Below, piece by piece: positions 1-7,345 of a DNA stretch of 32,903 nucleotides; the stretch's first letter is position 1; the number at the start of each line of letters is the position of its first letter. The stretch comes from Alistipes sp. Its GTDB lineage: Bacteria > Bacteroidota > Bacteroidia > Bacteroidales > Rikenellaceae. Under the pieces are notes generated by a model. It was not told where the DNA came from. It made no database searches and saw only the letters and a list, made by a program, of their open reading frames with translations. Where the stretch lies: assembly GCA_017560305.1 (NCBI GenBank), contig JAFYOF010000142.1, forward strand, positions 1 to 32,903, read 5' to 3'. The translations under genes were made by a program, and so were the position numbers.

Positions 1-25
1 TAGTCCGACTAACCGACTGCTCACC

Positions 26-60
26 TATTCAGCTGGCTACAAATTGTAGCCAGCTGAATA
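26..60. terminator. perfect 16-bp inverted repeat, probable terminator of an upstream gene
   Basis: Arms 26-41 and 45-60 are exact reverse complements around a 3-nt loop (AAT). The hairpin is not followed by a clear T run, but sits where a gene outside the left edge could end. It could also be a recombination or protein-binding palindrome. The structure is certain; the role is inferred. Confidence 0.5.
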
Positions 61-182
61 TTCTACAATAGAAAGTGAACATTCACAACCCCAAAAATCC
101 ATATCAAACACAAGTGAAATGGTCTTTGGGGCTATGTTATTATTTATCTATAATTTAACTCGTATTTTCTATGAAAAATTAC

Positions 183-190
183 TATCTTTG
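183..190 (+). promoter_or_regulatory. Bacteroidota-type -7 promoter element (TATCTTTG)
   Basis: TATCTTTG fits the Bacteroidota -7 consensus TAnnTTTG. Its surroundings (GAAAAATTACTA before it, CTTTGTG across it) closely match the element before the YjdM gene at 20498. No convincing -33 TTTG is visible, and the only coding-like sequence downstream is the broken fragment ending at 512. It may be an orphan promoter left by a deletion. Confidence 0.4.
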
Positions 191-332
191 TGTCAGAATC
201 AGGGCGCCGAGTGGCAAAAACGAGAAGTCGCCATTAGTCACAATTGCAAGGCTCAATTGATTCCCTTATTTTACCCACAAGTCTGTAACTATCTGATTAT
301 CAGAGTGGTTTACTTTCTGCATCGGGAAGTAA

Positions 333-512
333 TTCCCACATCAGAAGCTTAATGCGACACGGATTGATATTGCAAAATATATCAGCAAATCGGTAAAACA
401 TTCAAGCGCAGAAATCTACATCGAGCAAAGTCTGCTCGAAAGAGAGAACGGAAACGCAATGGCAGATGAGGTGTCAATGCGAAGCTTAATTGATGAAATG
501 TATTTTACATAA
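333..512 (+). pseudogene. 3' fragment of an unrecognised gene
   Basis: A reading frame open from 333 to the stop at 510-512 encodes about 59 residues with ordinary coding character, including IDIAKYISKSV, EIYIEQSLLE and a C-terminus ending SLIDEMYFT. There is no start codon until an internal methionine close to the end, and an in-frame stop lies at 330-332. This is what the surviving C-terminal end of a longer protein looks like after loss of its 5' part. I do not recognise the family. The methionine-initiated frame at 119-352 overlaps it and has no protein-like features. The fragment ends 7 bp before the histidine-kinase gene, which is convergent with it. Confidence 0.35.
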
Positions 513-518
513 GCCCCC

Positions 519-1820
519 CTACTCCAGCACCATCGTGAATGTTACTTTGGCGGGGGTGTTTGCCGAGAGGTAGAGGGTGCCGCCGTGCATACGAACGACC
601 TGGCGGGAGAAGGCGAGTCCGATACCCGAGCCATCGGGTTTGGTTGAGAAGAATGGGGTGAAGATATTTTCAACTATCTCTTCAGCGATAGGTCCGCTAT
701 TGCTGCTGATATCTATGACGATGCGCTCGCTTATATCCAGACGGCTGTTTATTCTTACCCATCGCTCCCCATCTACTGAGGCCAAAGCCTCCTGCGCATT
801 TTTCAATATATTGACCAGCACCTGTGCCATAAGCGTACGATCCACATAGACCATAGTCTCGGCTGGTACAATCTCAACACTGCACTCAATCCCATCCCAC
901 TCTAGGATAGATACGGCGTGCCCAACAAGTTCCGTTAGCAATAGTGGGCTTCGTTGTGGTGTTGGGATGCGTGTCACCTGACGGAAAGAGTGTACAAACG
1001 ATAGCAATCGCTCACTTGTTGAATGTATGGTCTGCAATCCGCTCTGTACTTTATCCTCGTCGAGTTGTGAATTGAGCAGGGTGTGGCTGATGGATGTCAC
1101 GGGAGCTAATGAATTCATAATCTCGTGAGTAAGGATACGAGTCAGCTTATCCCACGACTCCTGCTCCTTTTGATTAAGCATATTATTCACATCGCCAACG
1201 GTAATCACTCGCAAGCGCTGGTCGCCCTGCATCATCTGCGAGCATCCTATCGAGAGTGTCATCTCGCCCATCTCATTGACATAGCGCACCACCTTTTGCT
1301 CGCCATTTTTTATATTCATCAGCCTCTCCGCCAACAACTCTGACTGTGGTCGCAGTTGGTCAATGTGCGAAAATCGGCGCAGTCCAAACAGATTGACGAT
1401 CTTTGAATTGGCGTGTACAACTATTCCATTCTCCTTTACGGTGAGGATACCTATATTGGCGCACTCCATAATCAGCTCAATGTAGCGTTCCTTCTCCTTT
1501 ATCTGCATTCTTACAGAGTTCATCACCTCCATAATGCGGTTGAGCAGGAAATTGACCATTGCATTGTCAGTGTATTGAGGGTTGTCGTTAAGGCGCAACA
1601 TATCGTTACCCTCAATCACCTCAAACACACTCTGTATTCGCTTCATTATATCGCTATATATGGCAAGCAGACGCCACAGCGACACGCCAAGAGCAGGAAT
1701 GGAGACTATGAGCAACGAACGGATGTCGTAGAATATAGCAACAACAATCAGCGCGGCAGAGAGTGCCACAGCCCCTGCCGAGAGCAGGATTTTACGATAT
1801 GGAATGGTGCGTTGTTTCAT
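519..1820 (-). CDS. membrane sensor histidine kinase, NtrB/AtoS-like, partner of the adjacent NtrC-type regulator
   Basis: This 433-residue kinase autophosphorylates on histidine and should pass the phosphate to the regulator encoded just upstream. Two membrane helices (about 12-30 and 35-55) are joined by only a few residues (YDIR), so almost nothing is exposed to the periplasm. A PAS-like region follows (about 115-215, with GILTVKENGIVVHAN). The H-box is LTHEIMNSLAP with His232. The ATPase domain has an N-box (NILKNAQEA, from N337), a degenerate G1 box (SSNSGPI, about 372-378, where DxGxG is usual), an F-box (FTPFFSTK) and a G2 box (GSGIGLAFS, from 397). Its ATG overlaps the regulator's stop codon (ATGA, 1817-1820), so the two are translationally coupled. 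The layout resembles intramembrane-sensing kinases that work with ABC transporters. The assignment is firm; the signal is unknown. Confidence 0.93.
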   Translation of the reverse strand: MKQRTIPYRKILLSAGAVALSAALIVVAIFYDIRSLLIVSIPALGVSLWRLLAIYSDIMKRIQSVFEVIEGNDMLRLNDNPQYTDNAMVNFLLNRIMEVMNSVRMQIKEKERYIELIMECANIGILTVKENGIVVHANSKIVNLFGLRRFSHIDQLRPQSELLAERLMNIKNGEQKVVRYVNEMGEMTLSIGCSQMMQGDQRLRVITVGDVNNMLNQKEQESWDKLTRILTHEIMNSLAPVTSISHTLLNSQLDEDKVQSGLQTIHSTSERLLSFVHSFRQVTRIPTPQRSPLLLTELVGHAVSILEWDGIECSVEIVPAETMVYVDRTLMAQVLVNILKNAQEALASVDGERWVRINSRLDISERIVIDISSNSGPIAEEIVENIFTPFFSTKPDGSGIGLAFSRQVVRMHGGTLYLSANTPAKVTFTMVLE

Positions 1821-3163
1821 AACCCATAGCGTTTAATCTTGTTATATAGCGTCTGGCGCGAGATACCCAGCTGCTGTGCGACGGTTGTCATATTGCCATC
1901 GCTCGATGCAATAGCCTCACTTATCATACGACGCTCCATCTCCTCAAGTGTCGAGCCTTCTCTCTTTTGCGAAGATAGCGCGATGGGTTGCAGACGCAGT
2001 TGCTCAACATCCACATCGCGATTTTCCGCCATAATAACAGCCTTCTCTACGGTGTGTTGCAACTCGCGTATATTACCTTCCCAGACATACTCCTTCAAAG
2101 CCTGCTGTGCCTCCTCGGTAAAGCGCAGTTCGCCCTTGTTGTAACGGTTGGCATAGCGCGTAAGGAAGATTTCAGCCAAAGGCAAAATATCCTCTTTTCG
2201 CTGGCGCAGAGGTGGTAGTTCGATATGAATGGTGTTGATTCTATATAGCAAATCCTGACGGAAATCGCCCTCGCCAACCATCTTGAACAGATCGCGGTTT
2301 GTGGCGGCAATCAGACGAATATCCACCGCTACGGCTTCGTCGCTTCCCAACGGCACGATGCTGCGATTTTGCAGAGCCACAAGCATCTTTTGCTGCGACT
2401 GCTGCGAGAGATTACCTATCTCGTCGAGGAACAATGTGCCGCCGCTTGCGGTGAGGAACTTTCCCTCACGATCGGTGTGCGCATCGGTAAACGCACCCTT
2501 CTTATGTCCGAACAGTTCACTTTCAAACAACGACTCTGGAATAGCACCCATATCAATGCTGACCATCGGCGACTGGCGACGCAACGAGCGACGATGTATC
2601 TCTCTTGCCAACACCTCTTTACCTGTTCCGTTCTCTCCCGTAATCAGTATGTTAGCATCGGTGACAGCCACCTTATCCACAACATCTCTCACCCTGCTCA
2701 TCGCCTCGCTTTGACCCCAGAACATTGGCACCTCATCGCGGGCATTCGACTCCTTTTTACGCTTGCGATTTTCACCTTGACTCATATTGTAGGCATTTCG
2801 CAACGAGGCAATAAGCCTGTCATTATCCCAGGGCTTCACCACAAAATCTACGGCACCAAACTGCATCGACCTCACCGCCAGATCAATATCGGCATAGGCA
2901 GTAAACAACACCACTTTGGTCTCTGGGAATTTCTCCACCACCTGCTTAAGCCAGTAAAGACCCTCATTGCCAGAGTTTATGCCCGCCGTGAAATTCATAT
3001 CCAGCAGAACGACATCCGCCCCCTGAAGGCGTAGTTCCGAGATGAGCAGATTGGGCGACGAGAGTCCGATAACTGACGCAAAATGCTTTTCTGTCAGCAA
3101 CTTAACTGCCGACAGAATACCCCTGTTATCATCTACTATAATCAATCGTCCTTGCTTTGCCAT
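1817..3163 (-). CDS. sigma-54-dependent NtrC-family response regulator
   Basis: This 448-residue protein has the three classic domains. The receiver (1-125) has acidic pair D11/D12, phospho-acceptor D55 (VLLDMN), T88 and K110. The AAA+ domain (about 150-385) has Walker A GENGTGKE (176-183), Walker B GTLFLDEIG (242-250) and the sigma-54 contact loop written GAFTDA (223-228) rather than GAFTGA. A Fis-type helix-turn-helix ends the protein (about 424-446, TTVAQQLGISRQTLYNKI). It should bind enhancer sites and use ATP to open a sigma-54 promoter; such a promoter with candidate sites lies in the divergent spacer before the tolC-like gene. It is the first gene of a two-gene operon with the kinase. 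The ATG at 3163 lies about 10 nt downstream of the expected start of a housekeeping-type promoter. Confidence 0.95.
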   Translation of the reverse strand: MAKQGRLIIVDDNRGILSAVKLLTEKHFASVIGLSSPNLLISELRLQGADVVLLDMNFTAGINSGNEGLYWLKQVVEKFPETKVVLFTAYADIDLAVRSMQFGAVDFVVKPWDNDRLIASLRNAYNMSQGENRKRKKESNARDEVPMFWGQSEAMSRVRDVVDKVAVTDANILITGENGTGKEVLAREIHRRSLRRQSPMVSIDMGAIPESLFESELFGHKKGAFTDAHTDREGKFLTASGGTLFLDEIGNLSQQSQQKMLVALQNRSIVPLGSDEAVAVDIRLIAATNRDLFKMVGEGDFRQDLLYRINTIHIELPPLRQRKEDILPLAEIFLTRYANRYNKGELRFTEEAQQALKEYVWEGNIRELQHTVEKAVIMAENRDVDVEQLRLQPIALSSQKREGSTLEEMERRMISEAIASSDGNMTTVAQQLGISRQTLYNKIKRYGL

Positions 3164-3178
3164 AGCTCTTGTTTGTTA

Positions 3179-3210
3179 CAAATTTATAGAGAAAAACCTC
3201 CACTGTCAAA
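3179..3210 (-). promoter_or_regulatory. housekeeping promoter of the regulator-kinase operon (TTTG-N20-TAAATTTG)
   Basis: On the minus strand a -33 TTTG (3210-3207) is followed after 20 nt by TAAATTTG (3186-3179), an excellent match to the Bacteroidota primary sigma consensus TTTG-N~19-21-TAnnTTTG. The expected start is near 3172, giving a leader of about 10 nt before the ATG at 3163. The -33 box lies inside candidate operator A (3202-3222), so the regulator could control its own transcription. Confidence 0.7.
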
Positions 3211-3222
3211 AAAAATTACACC
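3202..3222. promoter_or_regulatory. candidate enhancer/operator site A
   Basis: A 21-bp element with TGTC (3204-3207), nine A/T-rich bases, then TACA (3217-3220). It is a 3-of-4 right-arm match to the TGTC-N9-GACA pattern of sites B and C and begins with the same ACTGTC as site B. Its centre is about 111 bp upstream of the predicted sigma-54 start. Confidence 0.55.
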
Positions 3223-3243
3223 ACTGTCTAATTTTTTGACACT
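3223..3243. promoter_or_regulatory. candidate enhancer/operator site B
   Basis: A 21-bp element directly abutting site A: TGTC (3225-3228), N9, GACA (3238-3241). Centres of A and B are exactly 21 bp apart, two helical turns, so two dimers would bind the same face. The centre is about 90 bp upstream of the predicted sigma-54 start, a normal enhancer distance. Confidence 0.6.
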
Positions 3244-3296
3244 TTTCAAATTTCCAATTTTTGTCAAGTGCCTACGCCTCAACCATTTAACACTTT

Positions 3297-3312
3297 TGGC
3301 ACGGTTTCGGCA
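3297..3312 (+). promoter_or_regulatory. sigma-54 (-24/-12) promoter of the export operon
   Basis: TGGCACG (3297-3303), four bases, then CGGCA (3308-3312). The GG at 3298-3299 and GC at 3310-3311 have the invariant spacing of the -24/-12 consensus TGGCACG-N4-TTGCA, with 14 of 16 positions conforming (TT replaced by CG). The predicted start is near 3323, leaving a leader of about 27 nt before the ATG at 3350. Location in front of export genes divergent from an NtrC-type activator makes this a confident call. Confidence 0.78.
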
Positions 3313-3349
3313 TACTACAACCACAAACGAAGAAACACACAAAAATGAT

Positions 3350-4711
3350 ATGAAACAGGCTATTTTAACCCTTGCAGTGTCAATTTTTTTGACACTTTTC
3401 TCACACGCATCATTTGCACAGCAAATGACTCTGCTGGAATGTATGGAGTATGCTTTGGAAAATTCGCTCTCTATCAAGCAGAGTGAGAACAATTTAAGCA
3501 ATGCCGAGCTTGCCAAGAAGGAGGCTGTGGCTGCATTCTTCCCATCGGCGAGTGCATCCACCTCGGCGTCGCTTAGCTTTGGTCGCTCCATCGACCCTGC
3601 AACCAACACCTACACCACAATCACAACCTTCAGCAACTCTTACAACGGTGGTGTCTCAATACCCATCTTCTCGGTGCGCCGAATGATCAGCTCGCTCAAG
3701 ATGCAGAAACTCTCCTATGAGTCAAGCCAGAGCAGTCTGGAGGCAACCAAGGAGAATGTAACCCGCGAGGTGATGTCGTGCTACTTCGATGTGCTCTACT
3801 ACCTCGGCATGGTCGATATTGCCAAACAACGCCTTGAAGCAAGCCAGCGTTCGCTGGAGCTTGTTAGAGTGCAGTTTGAGCTGGGACAGCGTAGTCGTGC
3901 CGATATGCACGAAGTGGAGGCTACGGTTGCCAGCAACGCATCGACTCTCATCTCGCAACAAAACTCTCTGGATATGTCATACATCTCGCTCCGTTCGGCG
4001 ATGAACTACACTGGCGAGAAGCCTCTGGAGATTGACCCAGAGATTGGCATTGAGAGCATCGTTAGCTGCCCCTCACTTGATGGAGTGCTGGACTACGCAT
4101 TGGAGAACCACTACACGGTACGAAATGCCGACCGTTCGGTGCGCAGCTCCGAGATAAGTCTTTCAAACGCCAAGTGGCAGATAGCACCCAGCCTTTCGTC
4201 GGGCATCAGTTTTAGTTATGGCACAAGCTACTACACCCGTATGGGTAAAATCCACTACCCCGTCGATGATTGGGCGACGCAGATGAAGGGCAACCGAGGT
4301 TCGGGTCTGTCGCTCGGCTCTATCTCCATCCCCATATTTTCGGGCTTTAGCCGCCGCAACAATAAGATTCGCGCTCAGAACAATCTGCGTAACGCCGAGA
4401 TTAACGCCGAGAATGCGCGCCGTTCGCTTCAGACCGACATAACCCGTGCCTACCAGCAGATGCAGGGCTACGGAGCACAATATATCGCCAATCGCAAACG
4501 TGTAGAGACTGCCAGGGTTGCTTACCAGGGTATGGAGCAGAAGTTTGAGCAGGGAATGGTCTCGCCGCTTGACCTCCAGAGCTCGGCAAACACCCTGCTA
4601 CAAGCCGAGGCGGATATGTTGCGAACAAGGCTCTCATACATCATCCAGTGCCGCATAGTTGATTATTATAACGGAGTGTCGTTTATAGAATCAGCCGCAC
4701 GAAAAAATTAG
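3350..4711 (+). CDS. TolC-family outer-membrane efflux protein
   Basis: A 453-residue outer-membrane channel protein and first gene of the export operon. A signal peptide (1-23, cleavage after SFA before QQ) is followed by the two-fold TolC pattern: MTLLECMEYALENSLSIKQSE near the start of repeat 1, SIPIFSVRRM then long amphipathic helices, and a second half with LDYALENHYTVRNADRSV, SIPIFSGFSRRNNKIRAQNN and QKFEQGMVSPLDLQSS. I start it at 3350 rather than the farther upstream methionine (3083) because only this start gives a signal peptide and because the upstream frame would read through the sigma-54 promoter. It should form the outer-membrane exit for the adaptor and ABC permeases downstream. 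A 50-bp spacer with a short TTTGAA tandem repeat separates it from permease A1. Confidence 0.93.
   Translation: MKQAILTLAVSIFLTLFSHASFAQQMTLLECMEYALENSLSIKQSENNLSNAELAKKEAVAAFFPSASASTSASLSFGRSIDPATNTYTTITTFSNSYNGGVSIPIFSVRRMISSLKMQKLSYESSQSSLEATKENVTREVMSCYFDVLYYLGMVDIAKQRLEASQRSLELVRVQFELGQRSRADMHEVEATVASNASTLISQQNSLDMSYISLRSAMNYTGEKPLEIDPEIGIESIVSCPSLDGVLDYALENHYTVRNADRSVRSSEISLSNAKWQIAPSLSSGISFSYGTSYYTRMGKIHYPVDDWATQMKGNRGSGLSLGSISIPIFSGFSRRNNKIRAQNNLRNAEINAENARRSLQTDITRAYQQMQGYGAQYIANRKRVETARVAYQGMEQKFEQGMVSPLDLQSSANTLLQAEADMLRTRLSYIIQCRIVDYYNGVSFIESAARKN
3376..3396. promoter_or_regulatory. candidate operator site C inside the tolC-like coding sequence
   Basis: A perfect palindrome of AGTGTCAA and TTGACACT around five T residues, again TGTC-N9-GACA. 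It lies in codons 9-16 of the tolC-like gene, the signal-peptide core, about 63 bp downstream of the predicted transcription start. It is the best-conserved of the three sites. Confidence 0.55.
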
Positions 4712-4761
4712 TTATATTAGCAAAAGAATATTTTGAATTTTGAATTTTGAATTGAACTACT

Positions 4762-7212
4762 ATGAATACACTAAACTACTCATTCCGTTATTTGGCTAAC
4801 CGCCGAGGCAACACTCTGGCGCGATTTGTATCAATCTCATTGGGCTTGCTGGTTGCACTCCTCATCTTCTCGTATGTGGGTTTCAACCTCACATTTGACC
4901 GCTGTTTTAGCGACTACAACAGGATTTATGCCGCTTGGTCATATTCGCCGAAAGTAGGGTTCAAAAACGAGATTTCATTCGTGGCGGCAGAGGCAATGGC
5001 TGCCGAGATTCCGCAGATTGAGGCGATAACCTACTTCTATGGAGGAGGCAAAGATAGTGAAGGAGAAATGATATACAACAACGAGAGTTATCGCTGGAAG
5101 GGATGCTTAAGGTTACGGGATAACAAAAACTTATTTGATGTATTTGATTTTGATATTATATGTGGCGACCCACAGCAATTAAATACTACAAGCATAATGA
5201 TTTCACAGAGTTTCGCCAAAAGGGTCTTCGGCAATGAAGACCCTATGGGGAAGGTATTGAACGACAAAAGTCGCTCAACTCCTTGCGAATACACTATCTG
5301 TGGAGTCTTTGCCAATACACCTGCAAACACCTCAATGGGAAGTTTTGATATAGTGATGTATGATAAACAACAGAGGTCTTGGCAAGGTCAAAGAATTGAC
5401 CTTTGGGGTCTGACTGTCCCAACCTATATCAAACTGCATAAGGGTGCAAAGATTGAAGATGTAGAGCGCAACTTGGTGGAGATAAACAAGCGTTTCAAAG
5501 AGTACAATGAGTCTATGGATAGAAGTGTGATATTAGTTCCCCTAAAGGATAACTACTTCCAAGACAACAATCTTCGCCAAACACAACTTCTGCTTACCAT
5601 TGTCGGCATTATGGCGTTGGTGGTGGCTTGCTTGAATTATGTTCTGCTCTCTATCTCATCGCTTGCCGAGCGTAGCCGCACCATAGCAATGCTACGCTGT
5701 CACGGAGCGCAGAAGAGCGATATATTTAAGATGTTCGCAGTTGAAACCCTGCTTATCATGGGCGCAGCCATTGCGTGGACGGCATTTATGATATGGTGCT
5801 TGGATAAGGAGATATTCTCCCTCACAGGCTACCATAACGATGTGTTGTTTGCTTGGGAGCGCATCTGGATACCGCTGCTTGTCTGTGTGGTGGCATTCCT
5901 GCTGTCGGGTTTGATTCCATCCTTGCTCTTTGCGGGTGTGAAACTCTCACGCGCCTTCCGAGGTGGTAGCGATAGTTACCGTCTATGGAAACGCAGTTTA
6001 CTTTTTATACAGATTACCTGCACTATCTCAGCCGTTATCTTCCTCGCCATTTGTCTGCGCCAGATGCACTATGTACAGAACAAAGATATGGGATACAACA
6101 TTGACAATGTCTATATGATAGCGTATTTGAGAACTAATAGTTACGCTGGTATTCTGCCCATACGCGACGAGATAGCAGACTATCACGCTGTGGAGGCTAT
6201 TTCATTGTCATCATCAGGTCATAGTTTCTTGACTAACGACGAAGAGCGTAATATGTATGTGGATGAAAATAACCAGTTTCAATTTCCAATCCACGAATTG
6301 TGGTGGGATGCAGAGGTTCTCGATGTATTCAAATTTGAGTTGCTGGAAGGTCGCACATTCCACTCCGATGAGTATCCTATTGAGTGGGAAGATATATTGA
6401 CTACTCGAAATGTATTAATCAATGAGACCTTCAAAAAACAGATGGGCATAGAGGGTTCTCCTATTGGAAGACTAATCCAAATCGGAGATATCAGTTATGC
6501 AAATATTGACCAATGCAAGTATCGTATCATTGGCGTGGTAAAGGATTTTTATATAAGACGCGGCGTTGTGAAGCCCATAATAATCCACAATGGTACATTC
6601 AACCCAGCACGAGATATTAACGAAAGTTATTTGTCAAGTTCACAAGGCGTGCCATTGGCATCCGTCTGGCCAACGGTGCGTTTCAAGAAAAAGCCTTCAA
6701 AGGAGGATGTGGAGTACATACTTAATATTCTCAACGAGAAAAACTATGATGTTACGGAGAAGGATAAATTCAATCTCATCAGTTCCAAAGAGACCTTTAT
6801 GAGTCAGTTTGAGGGCGAGCGCAAGGTGAGCATCACAATGCTTGTGGTTTGTGTGATTACACTCATCATCGCACTGTCGGGACTTATTGGCTATATGGAT
6901 AACGAGATGCAGCGCCGCCGCAAAGAGATTGCAATTCGCAAGGTGGCGGGAGCTACCGTTGGCGAGGTGATGGTAATGGTCGCAGCGGATTTGTTGTGGA
7001 TAACTATTCCTGCAACCGCTTTCGGTGTTGTTATCGCCTATATGGCTGGCTCAGCGTGGATGCAGACCATCGCAGGTTTGCGTGCGCCACTCTCGTGGTG
7101 GATATTTGCCGCTGGCGCAATGCTCGTTTTGGCTATTGTCTATGCCATCCAGATTGCCCGCACTTGGCACACCGCCACTGCAAACCCTATTGAGATGATT
7201 AAAACTGAATAA
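4762..7212 (+). CDS. ABC transporter permease A1, double FtsX/MacB type
   Basis: An 816-residue inner-membrane permease. TM1 is at about 21-42, followed by a MacB-like periplasmic domain (43-272). A first FtsX domain (about 275-400) carries the coupling segment LAERSRTIAMLRCHGAQKSD; a further TM lies near 418-435, then a second periplasmic domain, then a C-terminal FtsX domain (about 690-805) with RRRKEIAIRKVAGATVGEVM. This gives about eight membrane segments, so one chain may equal a dimer of ordinary four-TM permeases. It is a paralogue of A2 (8626-11022): the first ~35 residues and last ~125 residues are nearly identical while the periplasmic parts differ strongly. No ATPase is fused, so it presumably uses the one encoded at 11220. 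The transported substrate cannot be inferred. Confidence 0.93.
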   Translation: MNTLNYSFRYLANRRGNTLARFVSISLGLLVALLIFSYVGFNLTFDRCFSDYNRIYAAWSYSPKVGFKNEISFVAAEAMAAEIPQIEAITYFYGGGKDSEGEMIYNNESYRWKGCLRLRDNKNLFDVFDFDIICGDPQQLNTTSIMISQSFAKRVFGNEDPMGKVLNDKSRSTPCEYTICGVFANTPANTSMGSFDIVMYDKQQRSWQGQRIDLWGLTVPTYIKLHKGAKIEDVERNLVEINKRFKEYNESMDRSVILVPLKDNYFQDNNLRQTQLLLTIVGIMALVVACLNYVLLSISSLAERSRTIAMLRCHGAQKSDIFKMFAVETLLIMGAAIAWTAFMIWCLDKEIFSLTGYHNDVLFAWERIWIPLLVCVVAFLLSGLIPSLLFAGVKLSRAFRGGSDSYRLWKRSLLFIQITCTISAVIFLAICLRQMHYVQNKDMGYNIDNVYMIAYLRTNSYAGILPIRDEIADYHAVEAISLSSSGHSFLTNDEERNMYVDENNQFQFPIHELWWDAEVLDVFKFELLEGRTFHSDEYPIEWEDILTTRNVLINETFKKQMGIEGSPIGRLIQIGDISYANIDQCKYRIIGVVKDFYIRRGVVKPIIIHNGTFNPARDINESYLSSSQGVPLASVWPTVRFKKKPSKEDVEYILNILNEKNYDVTEKDKFNLISSKETFMSQFEGERKVSITMLVVCVITLIIALSGLIGYMDNEMQRRRKEIAIRKVAGATVGEVMVMVAADLLWITIPATAFGVVIAYMAGSAWMQTIAGLRAPLSWWIFAAGAMLVLAIVYAIQIARTWHTATANPIEMIKTE

Positions 7213-7221
7213 AAATACACG

Positions 7222-7311
7222 CGTCATTCCGAGCAAGCGTAGTGAGCGTGGGAATCTCATTTGATGATAAACTGATTGCCACGCCGGGCTAATGCCCTCC
7301 TCGCAATGACG
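7222..7311. repeat. REP-like palindromic intergenic element
   Basis: A 90-bp element bounded by CGTCATT and AATGACG, with the internal blocks GGGAATCTC and GATTGCCACG...CCTCCTCGC. It has the look of the dispersed imperfect palindromes starting CGTCATTCC/CGTCATTGCGAGG found between genes in many bacterial genomes. It fills most of the gap between permease A1 and the adaptor. A related but diverged element lies at 11038. Confidence 0.65.
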
Positions 7312-7345
7312 AGGGAAATATAACCCCAAAATAAAAATTACAACT

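Noticed and set aside
119..352. 77-codon plus-strand frame near the left edge
   Set aside because: It starts before the promoter-like element at 183, has no domain-like pattern and overlaps the better coding-like frame 333-512.
3083..3349. N-terminal extension of the tolC-like gene
   Set aside because: It would place a long non-secretory segment before the signal peptide and read through operators and the sigma-54 promoter.
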